Shown in pieces: positions 32,246 to 41,244 of a DNA stretch of 44,048 nucleotides. Below the pieces are notes generated by a model. That model saw only the letters and a program-made list of their open reading frames with translations, was not told the DNA's origin and searched no databases. A program made the translations under genes and the position numbers. The DNA is from an uncultured Clostridia bacterium (GTDB lineage Bacteria > Bacillota > Clostridia > Christensenellales > Borkfalkiaceae): contig CALVMH010000015.1 of the NCBI GenBank assembly GCA_944343275.1, positions 1 to 44,048 on the forward strand, written 5' to 3'. How positions within the stretch are numbered: position 1 is the first letter of the stretch; the number at the start of each line of letters is the position of its first letter.

Positions 32246-34735
32246 ATGAACAAAACGCGCACCACAAAGCCGTATCTGAAACTGACGGCGTACATGCTGT
32301 CGGCGGCGGCATTGCTGCTGCCCGTCGGGAGCGTCATGCATGCGGAGGCGGAGACGGACGCCGTGGACATCTGGTCCACGTATGCGACGGAAAAGGTGTT
32401 GCAGGACAAAACGGACGGCTACGACGCCGTGCGCCGCGCTGCCCGGGTGTCCGTCAATGCCTGCCAAGGGGAGTATGAGAGTACGCAGCTCATCCTTACG
32501 GCAAAGGAGGACATCTCTTCCTACAACGTAGAGGTCTCCGACCTTACGGACGGGGCGGGGAACACGTTCGATGCGGAGAACATCCTCGTCTATCACGAAA
32601 AGTACATCGAAGTAAAGGAGACATTTGAAGACAATGCTGAGACGGGCATGTATCCCGATGCGCTCCTTCCCATCGAAAAGGCGGTGGAGTACGGCGAAAA
32701 CACCATTTCGGCGGGGAACAATCAGGGCGTGTACATCACCTTCAATGTTCCCGCAGACCAGGCGGCGGGAACGTACACGGGCACGATGAAGGTGACCTAT
32801 GACGGCGCGCAGGCGTCCGTCCCCGTCACCCTCGGCGTCAACGACATCCTCGTCAGCCAGACGACGCACACACAGTCCAAGTTCAACGTCACGTTCGCGC
32901 ATTGGCTGGGCGAACTCAACAGCACGCAGGATATGCTCGATTCCTACATTTCCGTGATGGCGGAACACCGCATCTCTCCCGGGCTCATCATGTTCGGCAA
33001 CGACTCCAACTATAACGCCGATAGCATCGCGGCGTATGCCGAAAAGGCGTATGAACTGCTGCAGGAAAATCCCAAGATGAGCACCTTCGCCGTGCCCACG
33101 CCCACGATGACGGATAGCAGCACGGGACTTCCCACGCTGAACGGGGATACCTTCGGCGAATACCTCAACGCCATCATCGACGTGGCACTGAAAAGCTACG
33201 ATGCGGAGGCAGAGACGGGGTTCGACCTCATGTCCTACGCCATCTGCACGGTGAGCATCATCGACGAGCCCGACCTCAACGACACGCTCAACCGCGTTCC
33301 CGGGGTCGCAGAGCAGTTTGAAGGCGCGATCTCGGGCGCGAAGGCGTATCTTGAAACGCAGGCGGCAGCGAAGGGGGTCTCCGATGCGTTCGTGCAGGAG
33401 ATCGAAACTTCGCTCGACAATTTCCCGCTCATCGTCTCGCTGACGACGACGTGGACGCCCGCAGACGAAGAGACGCAGAAGATCATCACGCTGTGTCCGC
33501 AGATCAACCTGTACGACAGCGCGTCGCAGCGCGCAGTGTATGCGCAGCAGCAACAGCGCTGGATCTACACCTGCAACCAGCCGCATTCGCCCTATCCCAC
33601 CTATCACATCGACGACACGCTCGTCTCCGCCCGCTCTTTGAGCTGGATGATGAGCGAATACGACATCACGGGCAACTTCTATTGGGCGGCGGACCTCTAT
33701 CAGCAGTATGTGGGGAACGGTACCTATCAGCCCATCGACGACTATTACGGCACGGCGGAGCGCTATGAAAACGCCAACGGCGACGGCTACCTCATGTATC
33801 CGGGCGCGCCTTACGGCATGGACGAACCGCTCTCCTCGCTGCGCCTCGAAGCCATCCGCGACGGTCTGGAAGAATACGAACTCTGGTACGCCCTGCACGA
33901 TGTGTATGAGGCGAAGGGGTATTCCTACGAGGACATCCAGCGCAAAGTCTCCTCCCTCATCTATCAGGGGGCGAAGGTCGTCTCCACGTCCGAGCGGATG
34001 CAGTTTGCGCGCGAGGCGGTCATCCGCCTTCTCGAACTTGCCGAAAGCCTGCTTTCCGTCGGCATCACCGATGTTGAAGAGAACGGCGCTTCCGTGACGT
34101 ACACCGTGCGCGCGGCGTCGGGCAGCTCGCTCACCGTTCCCGAGAACGCGGGCATCACCTTCACGGGCGAAAACGGCACGTGGGAGGTGACGGTGGACAC
34201 GTCGAAGGCGGCACAGCTTTCCTTCACCGTTACGAACGGGCAGGAGACGGAGACCTTCACGCTTGCGGAGAACACCGTTTCCGTATTCGACGCCGCGGCG
34301 CTGAATGCGGACATTGCACAGGGCGGCGGCACGCTGACAAAGAACGTCGTCAGCGGCAGCGCCTACGGGGCGGAAGGAAGCGTCTTAAAGCTCGACATCG
34401 CCGCCGTGACGAACGCCAATCAGTACGTCACGCTCGGCGGAGCCGCGATCGCCGCGATCGATGCGGACACCAAGACGGTCGTTTTCAACATCTACAACGC
34501 GTCGGAGCAAGAGCAGACGTTCCGTGTGATGGCAAGGTTTACGAACAGCTCCTACGGCATCGAAGTCAGCAACGCAAAACTTGTCAAGGGCTGGAACAAG
34601 ATCGAGATCGTCGACATTTCGCAAAAAATGGGGGGGGGTGCTTTGCAGTCGCTCAGCCTGTACTTCACCAACCTCGCGGCGAATTACGCCGAAAAGACGG
34701 TCGTGTTCGGCACGATGACCGTATACGGATTTTAA
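32246..34735 (+). CDS. Secreted DUF4091/GH123-like glycoside hydrolase with C-terminal beta-sandwich
   Basis: An 829-residue exported enzyme. The signal peptide (about residues 1-35) ends MHAEA with no lipobox. An N-terminal beta domain (40-205; ACQGEYESTQLILTAKEDISSYNVEVSDLT, PADQAAGTYTGTMKVTYDG) precedes a TIM-barrel-like region with Asp340-Glu341 in SIIDEPDL, the D-E pair expected of GH123-type beta-N-acetylgalactosaminidases using substrate-assisted catalysis. The DUF4091 signature GMDEPLSSLRLEAIRDGLEEYELWYAL is near 530. A C-terminal module (690-829) resembles the modules of the next two lipoproteins. A 9-G run at 34630-34638 lies in frame near the end. ATG 32246 is preferred over 32243 for spacing from AAGGAGGG. 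Substrate inferred only. Confidence 0.86.
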   Translation: MNKTRTTKPYLKLTAYMLSAAALLLPVGSVMHAEAETDAVDIWSTYATEKVLQDKTDGYDAVRRAARVSVNACQGEYESTQLILTAKEDISSYNVEVSDLTDGAGNTFDAENILVYHEKYIEVKETFEDNAETGMYPDALLPIEKAVEYGENTISAGNNQGVYITFNVPADQAAGTYTGTMKVTYDGAQASVPVTLGVNDILVSQTTHTQSKFNVTFAHWLGELNSTQDMLDSYISVMAEHRISPGLIMFGNDSNYNADSIAAYAEKAYELLQENPKMSTFAVPTPTMTDSSTGLPTLNGDTFGEYLNAIIDVALKSYDAEAETGFDLMSYAICTVSIIDEPDLNDTLNRVPGVAEQFEGAISGAKAYLETQAAAKGVSDAFVQEIETSLDNFPLIVSLTTTWTPADEETQKIITLCPQINLYDSASQRAVYAQQQQRWIYTCNQPHSPYPTYHIDDTLVSARSLSWMMSEYDITGNFYWAADLYQQYVGNGTYQPIDDYYGTAERYENANGDGYLMYPGAPYGMDEPLSSLRLEAIRDGLEEYELWYALHDVYEAKGYSYEDIQRKVSSLIYQGAKVVSTSERMQFAREAVIRLLELAESLLSVGITDVEENGASVTYTVRAASGSSLTVPENAGITFTGENGTWEVTVDTSKAAQLSFTVTNGQETETFTLAENTVSVFDAAALNADIAQGGGTLTKNVVSGSAYGAEGSVLKLDIAAVTNANQYVTLGGAAIAAIDADTKTVVFNIYNASEQEQTFRVMARFTNSSYGIEVSNAKLVKGWNKIEIVDISQKMGGGALQSLSLYFTNLAANYAEKTVVFGTMTVYGF
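34630..34638 (+). other. 9-G homopolymer in the secreted DUF4091 gene
   Basis: Nine G in frame (reading Met-Gly-Gly-Gly) about 100 bp before the stop codon. Slippage would change the last 30 or so residues. Same length as the tract that breaks the lipoprotein gene near 8014. Confidence 0.8.
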
Positions 34736-34747
34736 GGGGGTGTACGG

Positions 34748-35956
34748 ATGAAAACGAAATATATTTTGCTGGCGGGACTTTTAACGCTCTCCTGCGCTGC
34801 CTGTTTTGCGGGCTGCGCACAACAGGAAACGCCCGATCCCGATGCGTCGCTCAAAGAGGATATCCTCATCAACGGATTTGAACAGTGGACGCCCGACTTG
34901 CAGACGGCGCTCATCTACAACGACTTCGGCAAAGTCAGTCTGAACACGGACAAAAAGTTCATCACGCAGGGCGAGCGCTCCGCACGGCTCGATCCGCTCG
35001 GCGGCAAGTACGTCTCTTCCTCCTCGCCCATCGTCATGTTCTCGCTCAAATCGGACACCTACGGGTTTGACTATTCCGACCTCTCCTATGCGGAATATGT
35101 CACGTTCGACATCTATAACGATCAGAACGAGGACAAGACGGTCTATGCGGGGTTTGCCTCGGACATCAGCGGCGTGACGTCCATCAGCCGCGTCGGGGAA
35201 AAGAGCTTTACGCTCCGCCCCGGCTGGAACAACTGCGAGCTGCCCGTTGAGGCGTCGCTCATCGCCATCGCGGGCGATCTGACGCAGGTGCGCGGCATCT
35301 ACTTCCGCTTTGAAAGCGCGGGCAGCGCCAACGTCGTCGAGGAAGGGGATGGAAGAACGCCGCGCTACTATCTCGACAATATGTGGCTCGTCAAAAAGCC
35401 CGACAAGTCCGCAACCGATTTCGAGGTGCCCTTGAAGAAGAACGAGATCGCCGATTTCGAAAGCCTGTGGCAGGGGTACATGTTCACCAACGACAATCCG
35501 GGGCTTGTGGAAGTCGTCGAGGCGGAGGATTTCGGCCTGACGGCGCCCTCGGGCAGCAAGGTCCTGCACACCGTCTTTACGGGAACGGGCGCGAGCAATA
35601 CTCCCAATTGGATCCAGATGAACATCTCGTCCAAGCTGCTCAACAAGACGGTGCTCTTCGACATGGACGCGGATACCGCCAAAAACGCCTATATCTGCTT
35701 CGAGACGTACAACAACACCGATTCCATGGTGAACCTGGTGCTTGTCTACCGCACGGCTACGAGCCACCTGCTCTCCACCAACAATGACTGTGCGCCGCAC
35801 GCGTGGACGAGCTATGAATTCTGCGTTGCCGATCTTCTCGCCATCGATAACGGCTTCCTGACGGCAATGGGCAATTTCCAGATCTCCTACAATGCAAGTT
35901 ATGATGGGGACAGGGAATACTTCTTTGACAACTTCCGTGTGGAAATACGGGATTGA
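34748..35956 (+). CDS. Lipoprotein of two beta-sandwich (CBM-like) modules
   Basis: A 402-residue lipoprotein with signal peptide ending FAGC (Cys23). Two similar halves (about 35-220 and 225-402) each read as a jelly-roll carbohydrate-binding-like domain: ILINGFEQWTPDL ... YVTFDIYNDQNEDKTVYAGFASD ... FTLRPGWNNCELPV ... RYYLDNMWLVKK, and IADFESLWQGYMF ... NAYICFETYNNTDSMVNLVLVY ... EYFFDNFRVEIRD. No catalytic residues are visible. It lies in the glycan operon 12 bp after the secreted DUF4091 gene. Probable role: holding glycan at the cell surface. Family assignment is from pattern only; I do not recognise a named family. Confidence 0.78.
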   Translation: MKTKYILLAGLLTLSCAACFAGCAQQETPDPDASLKEDILINGFEQWTPDLQTALIYNDFGKVSLNTDKKFITQGERSARLDPLGGKYVSSSSPIVMFSLKSDTYGFDYSDLSYAEYVTFDIYNDQNEDKTVYAGFASDISGVTSISRVGEKSFTLRPGWNNCELPVEASLIAIAGDLTQVRGIYFRFESAGSANVVEEGDGRTPRYYLDNMWLVKKPDKSATDFEVPLKKNEIADFESLWQGYMFTNDNPGLVEVVEAEDFGLTAPSGSKVLHTVFTGTGASNTPNWIQMNISSKLLNKTVLFDMDADTAKNAYICFETYNNTDSMVNLVLVYRTATSHLLSTNNDCAPHAWTSYEFCVADLLAIDNGFLTAMGNFQISYNASYDGDREYFFDNFRVEIRD

Positions 35957-35978
35957 GAAAAATTTAAGGGGTGAAACT

Positions 35979-38726
35979 ATGAAGAGGAAATCATTGTTTC
36001 TGGCTGCACTCATGCTTGCCGTCACGCTCTGTTTCGGGCTGGCGGCGTGCGGGGAAGACAAGATCGTGCTCAAAGACTTCCCTGCGGAATCGACCGAGAC
36101 GGTGGAGCTCGGCAGTGTTTATTCGCTCAAAACCAATGCGGAAGGGGAAAACGGCGCCACATATCGCCTGAGCGCGCAGGTCGTCACCAAGGACGGCGGC
36201 GCGGTTGCCGTGTTCGACAACCGGTTCGATGTCACCGACGTCTCCGGCTACACCATCACCTATACGGCGGTGGTCACGTCGGGCGCAGCGCCCAAGAGCG
36301 TCGTCACGCTCAACGTGACGGACAACACCGCGCCCGACATCGCCATCAACACGCCGGATACGGGCGTCCTGAACGAGGAGTATTGCCTGCCGAATATTTC
36401 GGTGACCGACCTTGCGGGCACGCAGCCAACGGTTGCGGTAAAAGTGTATCTTGTACAAGGCGAGACCAAGACGGAAGTCACGGAGCTTGCAGAGCGCGAT
36501 GGCAAGTATTACTTCACGCCCGACACGCTCGGCAGCTACGAGATCGCGGTCACTGCATCCAAGTCGAACGGCAAGAGCAAGACGGCGACGCGCACCTTTG
36601 TGGTCGATCAGCCCGTTCTGGAGGGCGAAGTGTTCTCGCCCGACGTGTTCGATCCCGAGGCGCAGCTGGAAGCCCGCACGAATGGCGCGACCCCTGATAT
36701 TTCCAAGCTGGTCGTGGGAAAGGTCACTCCTACGCAGGAAGAAGCCGCAAGTGCCGCCTATAAGGGAAATTACTTGAAAATCGACGGCAGCAAAATCGGC
36801 AGCGGCTGGGTGAATTTTTACCTCACGCCCCGGCAGGACATCGAAAGCTACGCTCAGTTCGATACTGTCGAATTCTGGGTGTACTTTGCAATGACGGGCG
36901 CGAACGCCAAGATCGGTCTCCTCGGCGGCAGCACGGGCGCGAGCGATCCGCTCATGCGCGAATTTAAGGGAAACACCTGGACAAAGATCAGCGTGCCCGC
37001 GGCGACCTTCTTTGAACTGATTGATTCTAAGGCGCTTTTCCCCGTTGACTTCAACAATGCGGGCAGCGTCAACCATGTGGGGGTCACGGAAGTGCGCATC
37101 GGCACCGTCATGGCAAAGTACGCGTTCGAGACCGAAGTGGTGGTCAACGCGCCCGCCACAACGACGGATCAAAACAGCTCCGTCACGCTTACGGCGGATA
37201 CGGACGTCGACTTCACGGCGGAGATCAAAAACGCCGAAGGCGATACGCAGCAGTGCACCGTGGAGAACGGCGTGGTAACAGCCTCCCTTCCCGTGGGCAA
37301 TTACACCTATACGCTTACTTCGGCGGACGACCTGTACGTCGGTTCCGTCACGGGATCGTTTACGGTGGAGTGCAACACGCAGATCGTGCTTCCCGCCGAA
37401 TTTACGGGAACGGCAATGACGCAGCTCACCATTCCCGAGGCAAAGATCACGGTGGACGGCGCGGAAACGCAGAATATCGCACAGCGCACGGCAAAATTTA
37501 CGCCTGCCTATGGCGACGCCGTCGTTGACAACATCACGGGATCCACCTTTACGCCCGCGTCCAGCGGAACGCTCGCCATCACCTATACCTATGAGGGTGC
37601 GGTGACAAAGACGCTGGAAGTCCCGATCGCCAAGGCGGAAAACACGACGGGCGCACTGCTCGACATGCGCAACGCCGACGTGCTGGAATATGTTCACCCC
37701 GGAAAGACCGGTTCATCCTTTGCGTATTCTTCCGACGGTCAATACATCAGTTGGACGGGAACCGGGACGTGGAGAGACCTTAAAATAGACTTCCATACGC
37801 CGGTTGACAGCTTGACGGATAAAGATTATCTGAAAGTGGAAGTATACTTTGTTCAAAATGAATCGGCTCCTGCGCCGTCCAAGGGAGTAACGGGTTGGTT
37901 TTGTAATAACGGAAAATTTATGATCGGCTCAAAACCGAAAGAGGACGGGTCCGGGAACGAGCCCGATAAAGGGAAGTTGATACCGCATGGAATTTGGTAT
38001 ACCGCATATATTCCCGTCAGTATATTGACAGCAAACCCCGGAATTCTGTCGGCAAGTAGTGATTTCATGCAAGTATCATTTAAGGATGACGGCGATGGTT
38101 CTTGGTTTGAAAGTGTTCAGGAAGTTCGCCTGAAAGGGTTCGTTCTTGTGACGGAGGAAGAAATTCCTGAAACAACCGCGCTTGTTGATATGGAATCGCT
38201 CGGCACGGATTCCGTGGCGGATGCGTTCGGAGCGGACAACGGTACACAGCTTTCTCACGTCCCCGCAAAGGATAACGAGCGTGCATATCTGAGCTGGACG
38301 GCAGGCGAAAGTACGGGGACAGGCGCTTGGTGCAACCTGTCGGTGAAACAGCTTGCAGCGTGCAATGCAAATGATTTGTATGATTACATCGCGGTAGAAT
38401 TGTACTATGTCGGCGACGCGGACAAGACGATATCATGGTACTTTATGGCAGGCGGCTGCACATCGAATACCGGTTCCGGGAAGAGATTAACGACCAATGA
38501 GTGGATCACCGTGTATATTCCCATTGAACAATACTTTAGTATCTATAAAACCTCGACGAGTAGTGTTTCTCCTGCGGGCGGTACAGGGTATTTTACGGAA
38601 TGTGTGTTTGATAGCGCGGGCAGCAGCCATTTCCCCAACATTTCCGAAGTCCGCATCGGCGATATCTTCTTCACCAACACGGCGGGCAGCGCCGAAACGG
38701 ACTATGTGTTCACGCCGAACGCATGA
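35979..38726 (+). CDS. Large lipoprotein with Ig-like and repeated beta-sandwich modules
   Basis: A 915-residue lipoprotein, signal peptide ending LAAC (Cys24). Residues 28-205 look like two bacterial Ig-like domains (YTITYTAVVTSGAAPKSVVTLNVTDNTAPDI; GSYEIAVTASKSNGKSKTATRTFVVDQP). Three CBM-like modules follow at about 210-390, 560-715 and 720-915, each ending in a strand such as VTEVRIGTVM, VQEVRLKGFVLV or ISEVRIGDIFF. Residues 400-550 form more Ig-like sequence. ATG 35979 is used, after AAGGGGTG; upstream frame to 35892 lies in the previous gene. From about 37680 the DNA is clearly more AT-rich with different codon choice, suggesting that the last two modules were acquired separately. Probable glycan capture at the surface. 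Confidence 0.8.
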   Translation: MKRKSLFLAALMLAVTLCFGLAACGEDKIVLKDFPAESTETVELGSVYSLKTNAEGENGATYRLSAQVVTKDGGAVAVFDNRFDVTDVSGYTITYTAVVTSGAAPKSVVTLNVTDNTAPDIAINTPDTGVLNEEYCLPNISVTDLAGTQPTVAVKVYLVQGETKTEVTELAERDGKYYFTPDTLGSYEIAVTASKSNGKSKTATRTFVVDQPVLEGEVFSPDVFDPEAQLEARTNGATPDISKLVVGKVTPTQEEAASAAYKGNYLKIDGSKIGSGWVNFYLTPRQDIESYAQFDTVEFWVYFAMTGANAKIGLLGGSTGASDPLMREFKGNTWTKISVPAATFFELIDSKALFPVDFNNAGSVNHVGVTEVRIGTVMAKYAFETEVVVNAPATTTDQNSSVTLTADTDVDFTAEIKNAEGDTQQCTVENGVVTASLPVGNYTYTLTSADDLYVGSVTGSFTVECNTQIVLPAEFTGTAMTQLTIPEAKITVDGAETQNIAQRTAKFTPAYGDAVVDNITGSTFTPASSGTLAITYTYEGAVTKTLEVPIAKAENTTGALLDMRNADVLEYVHPGKTGSSFAYSSDGQYISWTGTGTWRDLKIDFHTPVDSLTDKDYLKVEVYFVQNESAPAPSKGVTGWFCNNGKFMIGSKPKEDGSGNEPDKGKLIPHGIWYTAYIPVSILTANPGILSASSDFMQVSFKDDGDGSWFESVQEVRLKGFVLVTEEEIPETTALVDMESLGTDSVADAFGADNGTQLSHVPAKDNERAYLSWTAGESTGTGAWCNLSVKQLAACNANDLYDYIAVELYYVGDADKTISWYFMAGGCTSNTGSGKRLTTNEWITVYIPIEQYFSIYKTSTSSVSPAGGTGYFTECVFDSAGSSHFPNISEVRIGDIFFTNTAGSAETDYVFTPNA

Positions 38727-38745
38727 GAACGTAACAAAGCAACGG

Positions 38746-38773
38746 TTCCCGCGCGGAAACTTCCGCGCGGGAA
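38746..38773 (+). other. Intra-operon hairpin before the MBL-fold gene
   Basis: TTCCCGCGCGGAA (38746-38758) is followed after 2 bases by its exact complement (38761-38773). No T tract follows, so it is more likely an mRNA processing or stabilising element, or a weak attenuator, between the lipoprotein genes and the enzyme genes. Confidence 0.65.
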
Positions 38774-38791
38774 ACAAAGAGAGGTAACAAC

Positions 38792-39628
38792 ATGAAGTTC
38801 AAGTTTCTGGGCACGGGCGCGGCGGAGGGCTTCCCCGCCATGTACTGCGGCTGCGCGTACTGCGAGGCGGCGCGCAAGTCGGGCGGAAAAGATTGGCGCA
38901 CCCGTTCACAGGCGATGATCGATGAAGATTTTCTCATCGACTATCCGTCCGATTCCTTCATCCATGCCATGCAGTACCGCCTGCGCATGGACAGCGTGAA
39001 GTACATCTTCGTCACCCATTCCCACCTCGACCACTTTGCCCCCGAGGACGCGACGATGCGCGGGCTCGCCTTTGCGCACAACATTCGCGAGCCGCTCGTC
39101 ACCGTTTACGGCAACGAGGCGGTGAAAAAAGTGTACGACCGGGCGCATGAGATCATGATCGGCAAGATCAAGGACGGCTACACCTATCGGCTGTTAAAGG
39201 CGTACGAACCCGTGCAGGCGGGGGAGTACACCGTCATCCCGCTCCCCGTGCGGCACGATCCCAACGAGAACTGCTACATCTTCGTCATCCGCAAGGGCGG
39301 CAGGACCATCCTCTACGGAAACGACACGGGCATGCTGTACGAGGAAGTGTTCGAATACCTGAAAGAGCAGAAAATATATTTCGACATGGTCAGCCTCGAC
39401 TGCACGATGGTGGAAAATCCCGTCTCCGACGAGGGCTCGCACATGGGCGTGGACGGCGTGGTGCGCGTAAAGGCAAGGCTTTTGGAAAACAAGAACGCGG
39501 ACGGGCGGACGAAGTTCTTCGCCAACCACTTCTCCCACAACGGCAACCCCACGCAGGAACGGCTGGAAAAACTGCTCCTGCCGCACGGCATCATGCCCGC
39601 ATACGACGGGTTGGAAGTAGAACTCTGA
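38792..39628 (+). CDS. MBL-fold metallo-hydrolase (PhnP-like)
   Basis: A 278-residue cytosolic beta-lactamase-fold hydrolase. The metal site THSHLDHF (His78, His80, Asp82, His83) is preceded by KFLGTGAAEGFPAMYCGCAYCEAAR, whose CGCxxC resembles the extra zinc site of PhnP-type phosphodiesterases. Later ligands are likely in PVRHDP, ILYGNDTGM and FFANHFSHNG. In PhnP relatives the substrate is a cyclic phosphodiester; here the gene sits between surface glycan-binding lipoproteins and cytosolic glycosidases, so a phosphorylated sugar is possible. GAGAGGT Shine-Dalgarno. Function unproved. Confidence 0.88.
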   Translation: MKFKFLGTGAAEGFPAMYCGCAYCEAARKSGGKDWRTRSQAMIDEDFLIDYPSDSFIHAMQYRLRMDSVKYIFVTHSHLDHFAPEDATMRGLAFAHNIREPLVTVYGNEAVKKVYDRAHEIMIGKIKDGYTYRLLKAYEPVQAGEYTVIPLPVRHDPNENCYIFVIRKGGRTILYGNDTGMLYEEVFEYLKEQKIYFDMVSLDCTMVENPVSDEGSHMGVDGVVRVKARLLENKNADGRTKFFANHFSHNGNPTQERLEKLLLPHGIMPAYDGLEVEL

Positions 39629-39637
39629 TCGATTTTT

Positions 39638-41242
39638 ATGCAATTTTTCTGTACCGACAGTCTTTGTAAAATTTTTCCGCAGACCAAGAAGGTGCGCCGC
39701 CTGAAATACGGCGGCGCGCTTTTGAATGAGCGCTATTGCTTCCAGCTCTTTCTGCACTCCGTTGAGATGCGGCGGGACGTCGTCATCCGCTGTTCCCGCC
39801 CCGATGCGGTCACGCTGTATGCGGAGGACTTCATCCCCGCCGTCACCGTCACGCTCCCCGGCGCGGACGGCTATACGGTCGGAAAGACGGGGCTGTATTC
39901 CGATCTTTTGCGCCCGCTCGGCGTTACGGACCTCTTTCTGCGCGCGGGCATAGCCTGCCCCGTGTTCGCGGAGGTGGACTGCGGGGCGCTCGGCGCGGGC
40001 AGGCATACGCTGACGTTTACGGCGGAACATGCGGGCGAGACGCTCGCCGAAGCCTCGTTCAGGCTCACCGTCGCGGCGGCGGAGAGCGCGGCGGACGGCC
40101 TCATCGTGACCGATTGGCTGCACTGCGACTGTATTGCGAATTACTACGGCGTTCCCGTGAACGGCAGCCGCTATTTCGCGCTCGTGGAAAACTTTATCCG
40201 TACCGCCGTGGAACACGGCATCAACACGGTGTTCGTTCCCTGTTTCACGCCTCCGCTCGATACCGCCGTGGGACATCACCGCACCAACGTGCAGCTCGTG
40301 GGTGTTGCGGAGGAGGACGGGGAATATTCCTTTGATTTTACCCTCTTGAAGACGTTTGTGGACATCGCAAAGCGCGCGGGCGCCGTGTACTTTGAGGTGA
40401 ACCACCTGTTTTCGCAGTGGGGCGCCAAGGCGTGCCCGGACGTCTATATCCGCAAAAACGGCAGAACGCGGCGCTGTTTCGGGCATAAGACCGCGGCGGA
40501 CAGTGCGCAGTACCGCGCGTTTTTACGCGCGTTCCTGCCCGCGCTCGATGCAAAATTCAAAGAATGGGGGATCGCCGACAGGGTGCTGTACCACCTCTCC
40601 GACGAGCCGAACGGCGAGCATCTGGAGCGCTACCGCTCCCATCTTGCCTTTTTCAAGGAAGTGCTGCCAGGCTGCCGCGTCATGGACGCGCTGAGCGATT
40701 TTGCCTTCCGCGACATCGGCATCGACCTTCCCGTCGTCGCCATCGACGCGTGCGAGCCCTTCTTTGCAAGCGGCGCGGACGTCATGGTCTATTACTGTAC
40801 GGGGCAGGACAGGCATTTCGAGCCCAACAGCTTTTTCTGCACGCCGTCCGAGCGCAACCGCGTTCTTGGCGTCATGCTCTACAAGTACGGTGCGCACGGC
40901 TTTCTGCATTGGGGCTACAATTTTTACAATTCCTATCTGTCGCTGCGCTCCGTCGACCCGTTCTACGAGACGGACAGCGCGGGGCGCTATCAGGCGGGGG
41001 ACGCCTTCCGCGTCTATCCCGGGAAGGGTGGGGTGCTCGCCTCGCTGCGGCTGAAAGTGTTCTCCGACGGATTGCAGGATTATCGCCTCCTGAAAGCCGT
41101 CGAACAGAAAAAGGGGCGCGCGTTTGTGCTCGCATTGCTGCAAGAACGCGGCTTTGAAAGTTTCTTTTGTTATCCGCATGACGGGGAAGCGCTTCTCCGT
41201 CTGCACGACGAATTGTGCGCATTGCTGGATGCGCGGGAGTGA
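39638..41242 (+). CDS. Cytosolic DUF4091/GH123-like glycoside hydrolase
   Basis: A 534-residue enzyme without signal peptide. An N-terminal beta region (about 20-145; GALLNERYCFQLFLHS, CGALGAGRHTLTFTAEHAGETLAEASFRLTV) is followed by a barrel (DWLHCDCIANYYGVPV, VEHGINTVFVPCFTPPLD, YFEVNHLFSQWG). The acid pair is Asp322-Glu323 in LSDEPNGEHLERY. The DUF4091 ending is GGVLASLRLKVFSDGLQDYRLLKAVEQ. It is the intracellular counterpart of the secreted enzyme at 32246, so it may act on imported oligosaccharides. The ATG at 39638 has no Shine-Dalgarno and the first about 20 residues look unlike the family, so the true start could be later. It lies 9 bp after the MBL gene and 2 bp before the next. Confidence 0.85.
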   Translation: MQFFCTDSLCKIFPQTKKVRRLKYGGALLNERYCFQLFLHSVEMRRDVVIRCSRPDAVTLYAEDFIPAVTVTLPGADGYTVGKTGLYSDLLRPLGVTDLFLRAGIACPVFAEVDCGALGAGRHTLTFTAEHAGETLAEASFRLTVAAAESAADGLIVTDWLHCDCIANYYGVPVNGSRYFALVENFIRTAVEHGINTVFVPCFTPPLDTAVGHHRTNVQLVGVAEEDGEYSFDFTLLKTFVDIAKRAGAVYFEVNHLFSQWGAKACPDVYIRKNGRTRRCFGHKTAADSAQYRAFLRAFLPALDAKFKEWGIADRVLYHLSDEPNGEHLERYRSHLAFFKEVLPGCRVMDALSDFAFRDIGIDLPVVAIDACEPFFASGADVMVYYCTGQDRHFEPNSFFCTPSERNRVLGVMLYKYGAHGFLHWGYNFYNSYLSLRSVDPFYETDSAGRYQAGDAFRVYPGKGGVLASLRLKVFSDGLQDYRLLKAVEQKKGRAFVLALLQERGFESFFCYPHDGEALLRLHDELCALLDARE

Positions 41243-41244
41243 GT

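Noticed and set aside
30564-33898. Long minus-strand frames opposite the solute-binding protein and secreted enzyme genes
   Set aside because: Antisense shadows produced by high GC at third codon positions; compositions unlike real proteins and no start signals.
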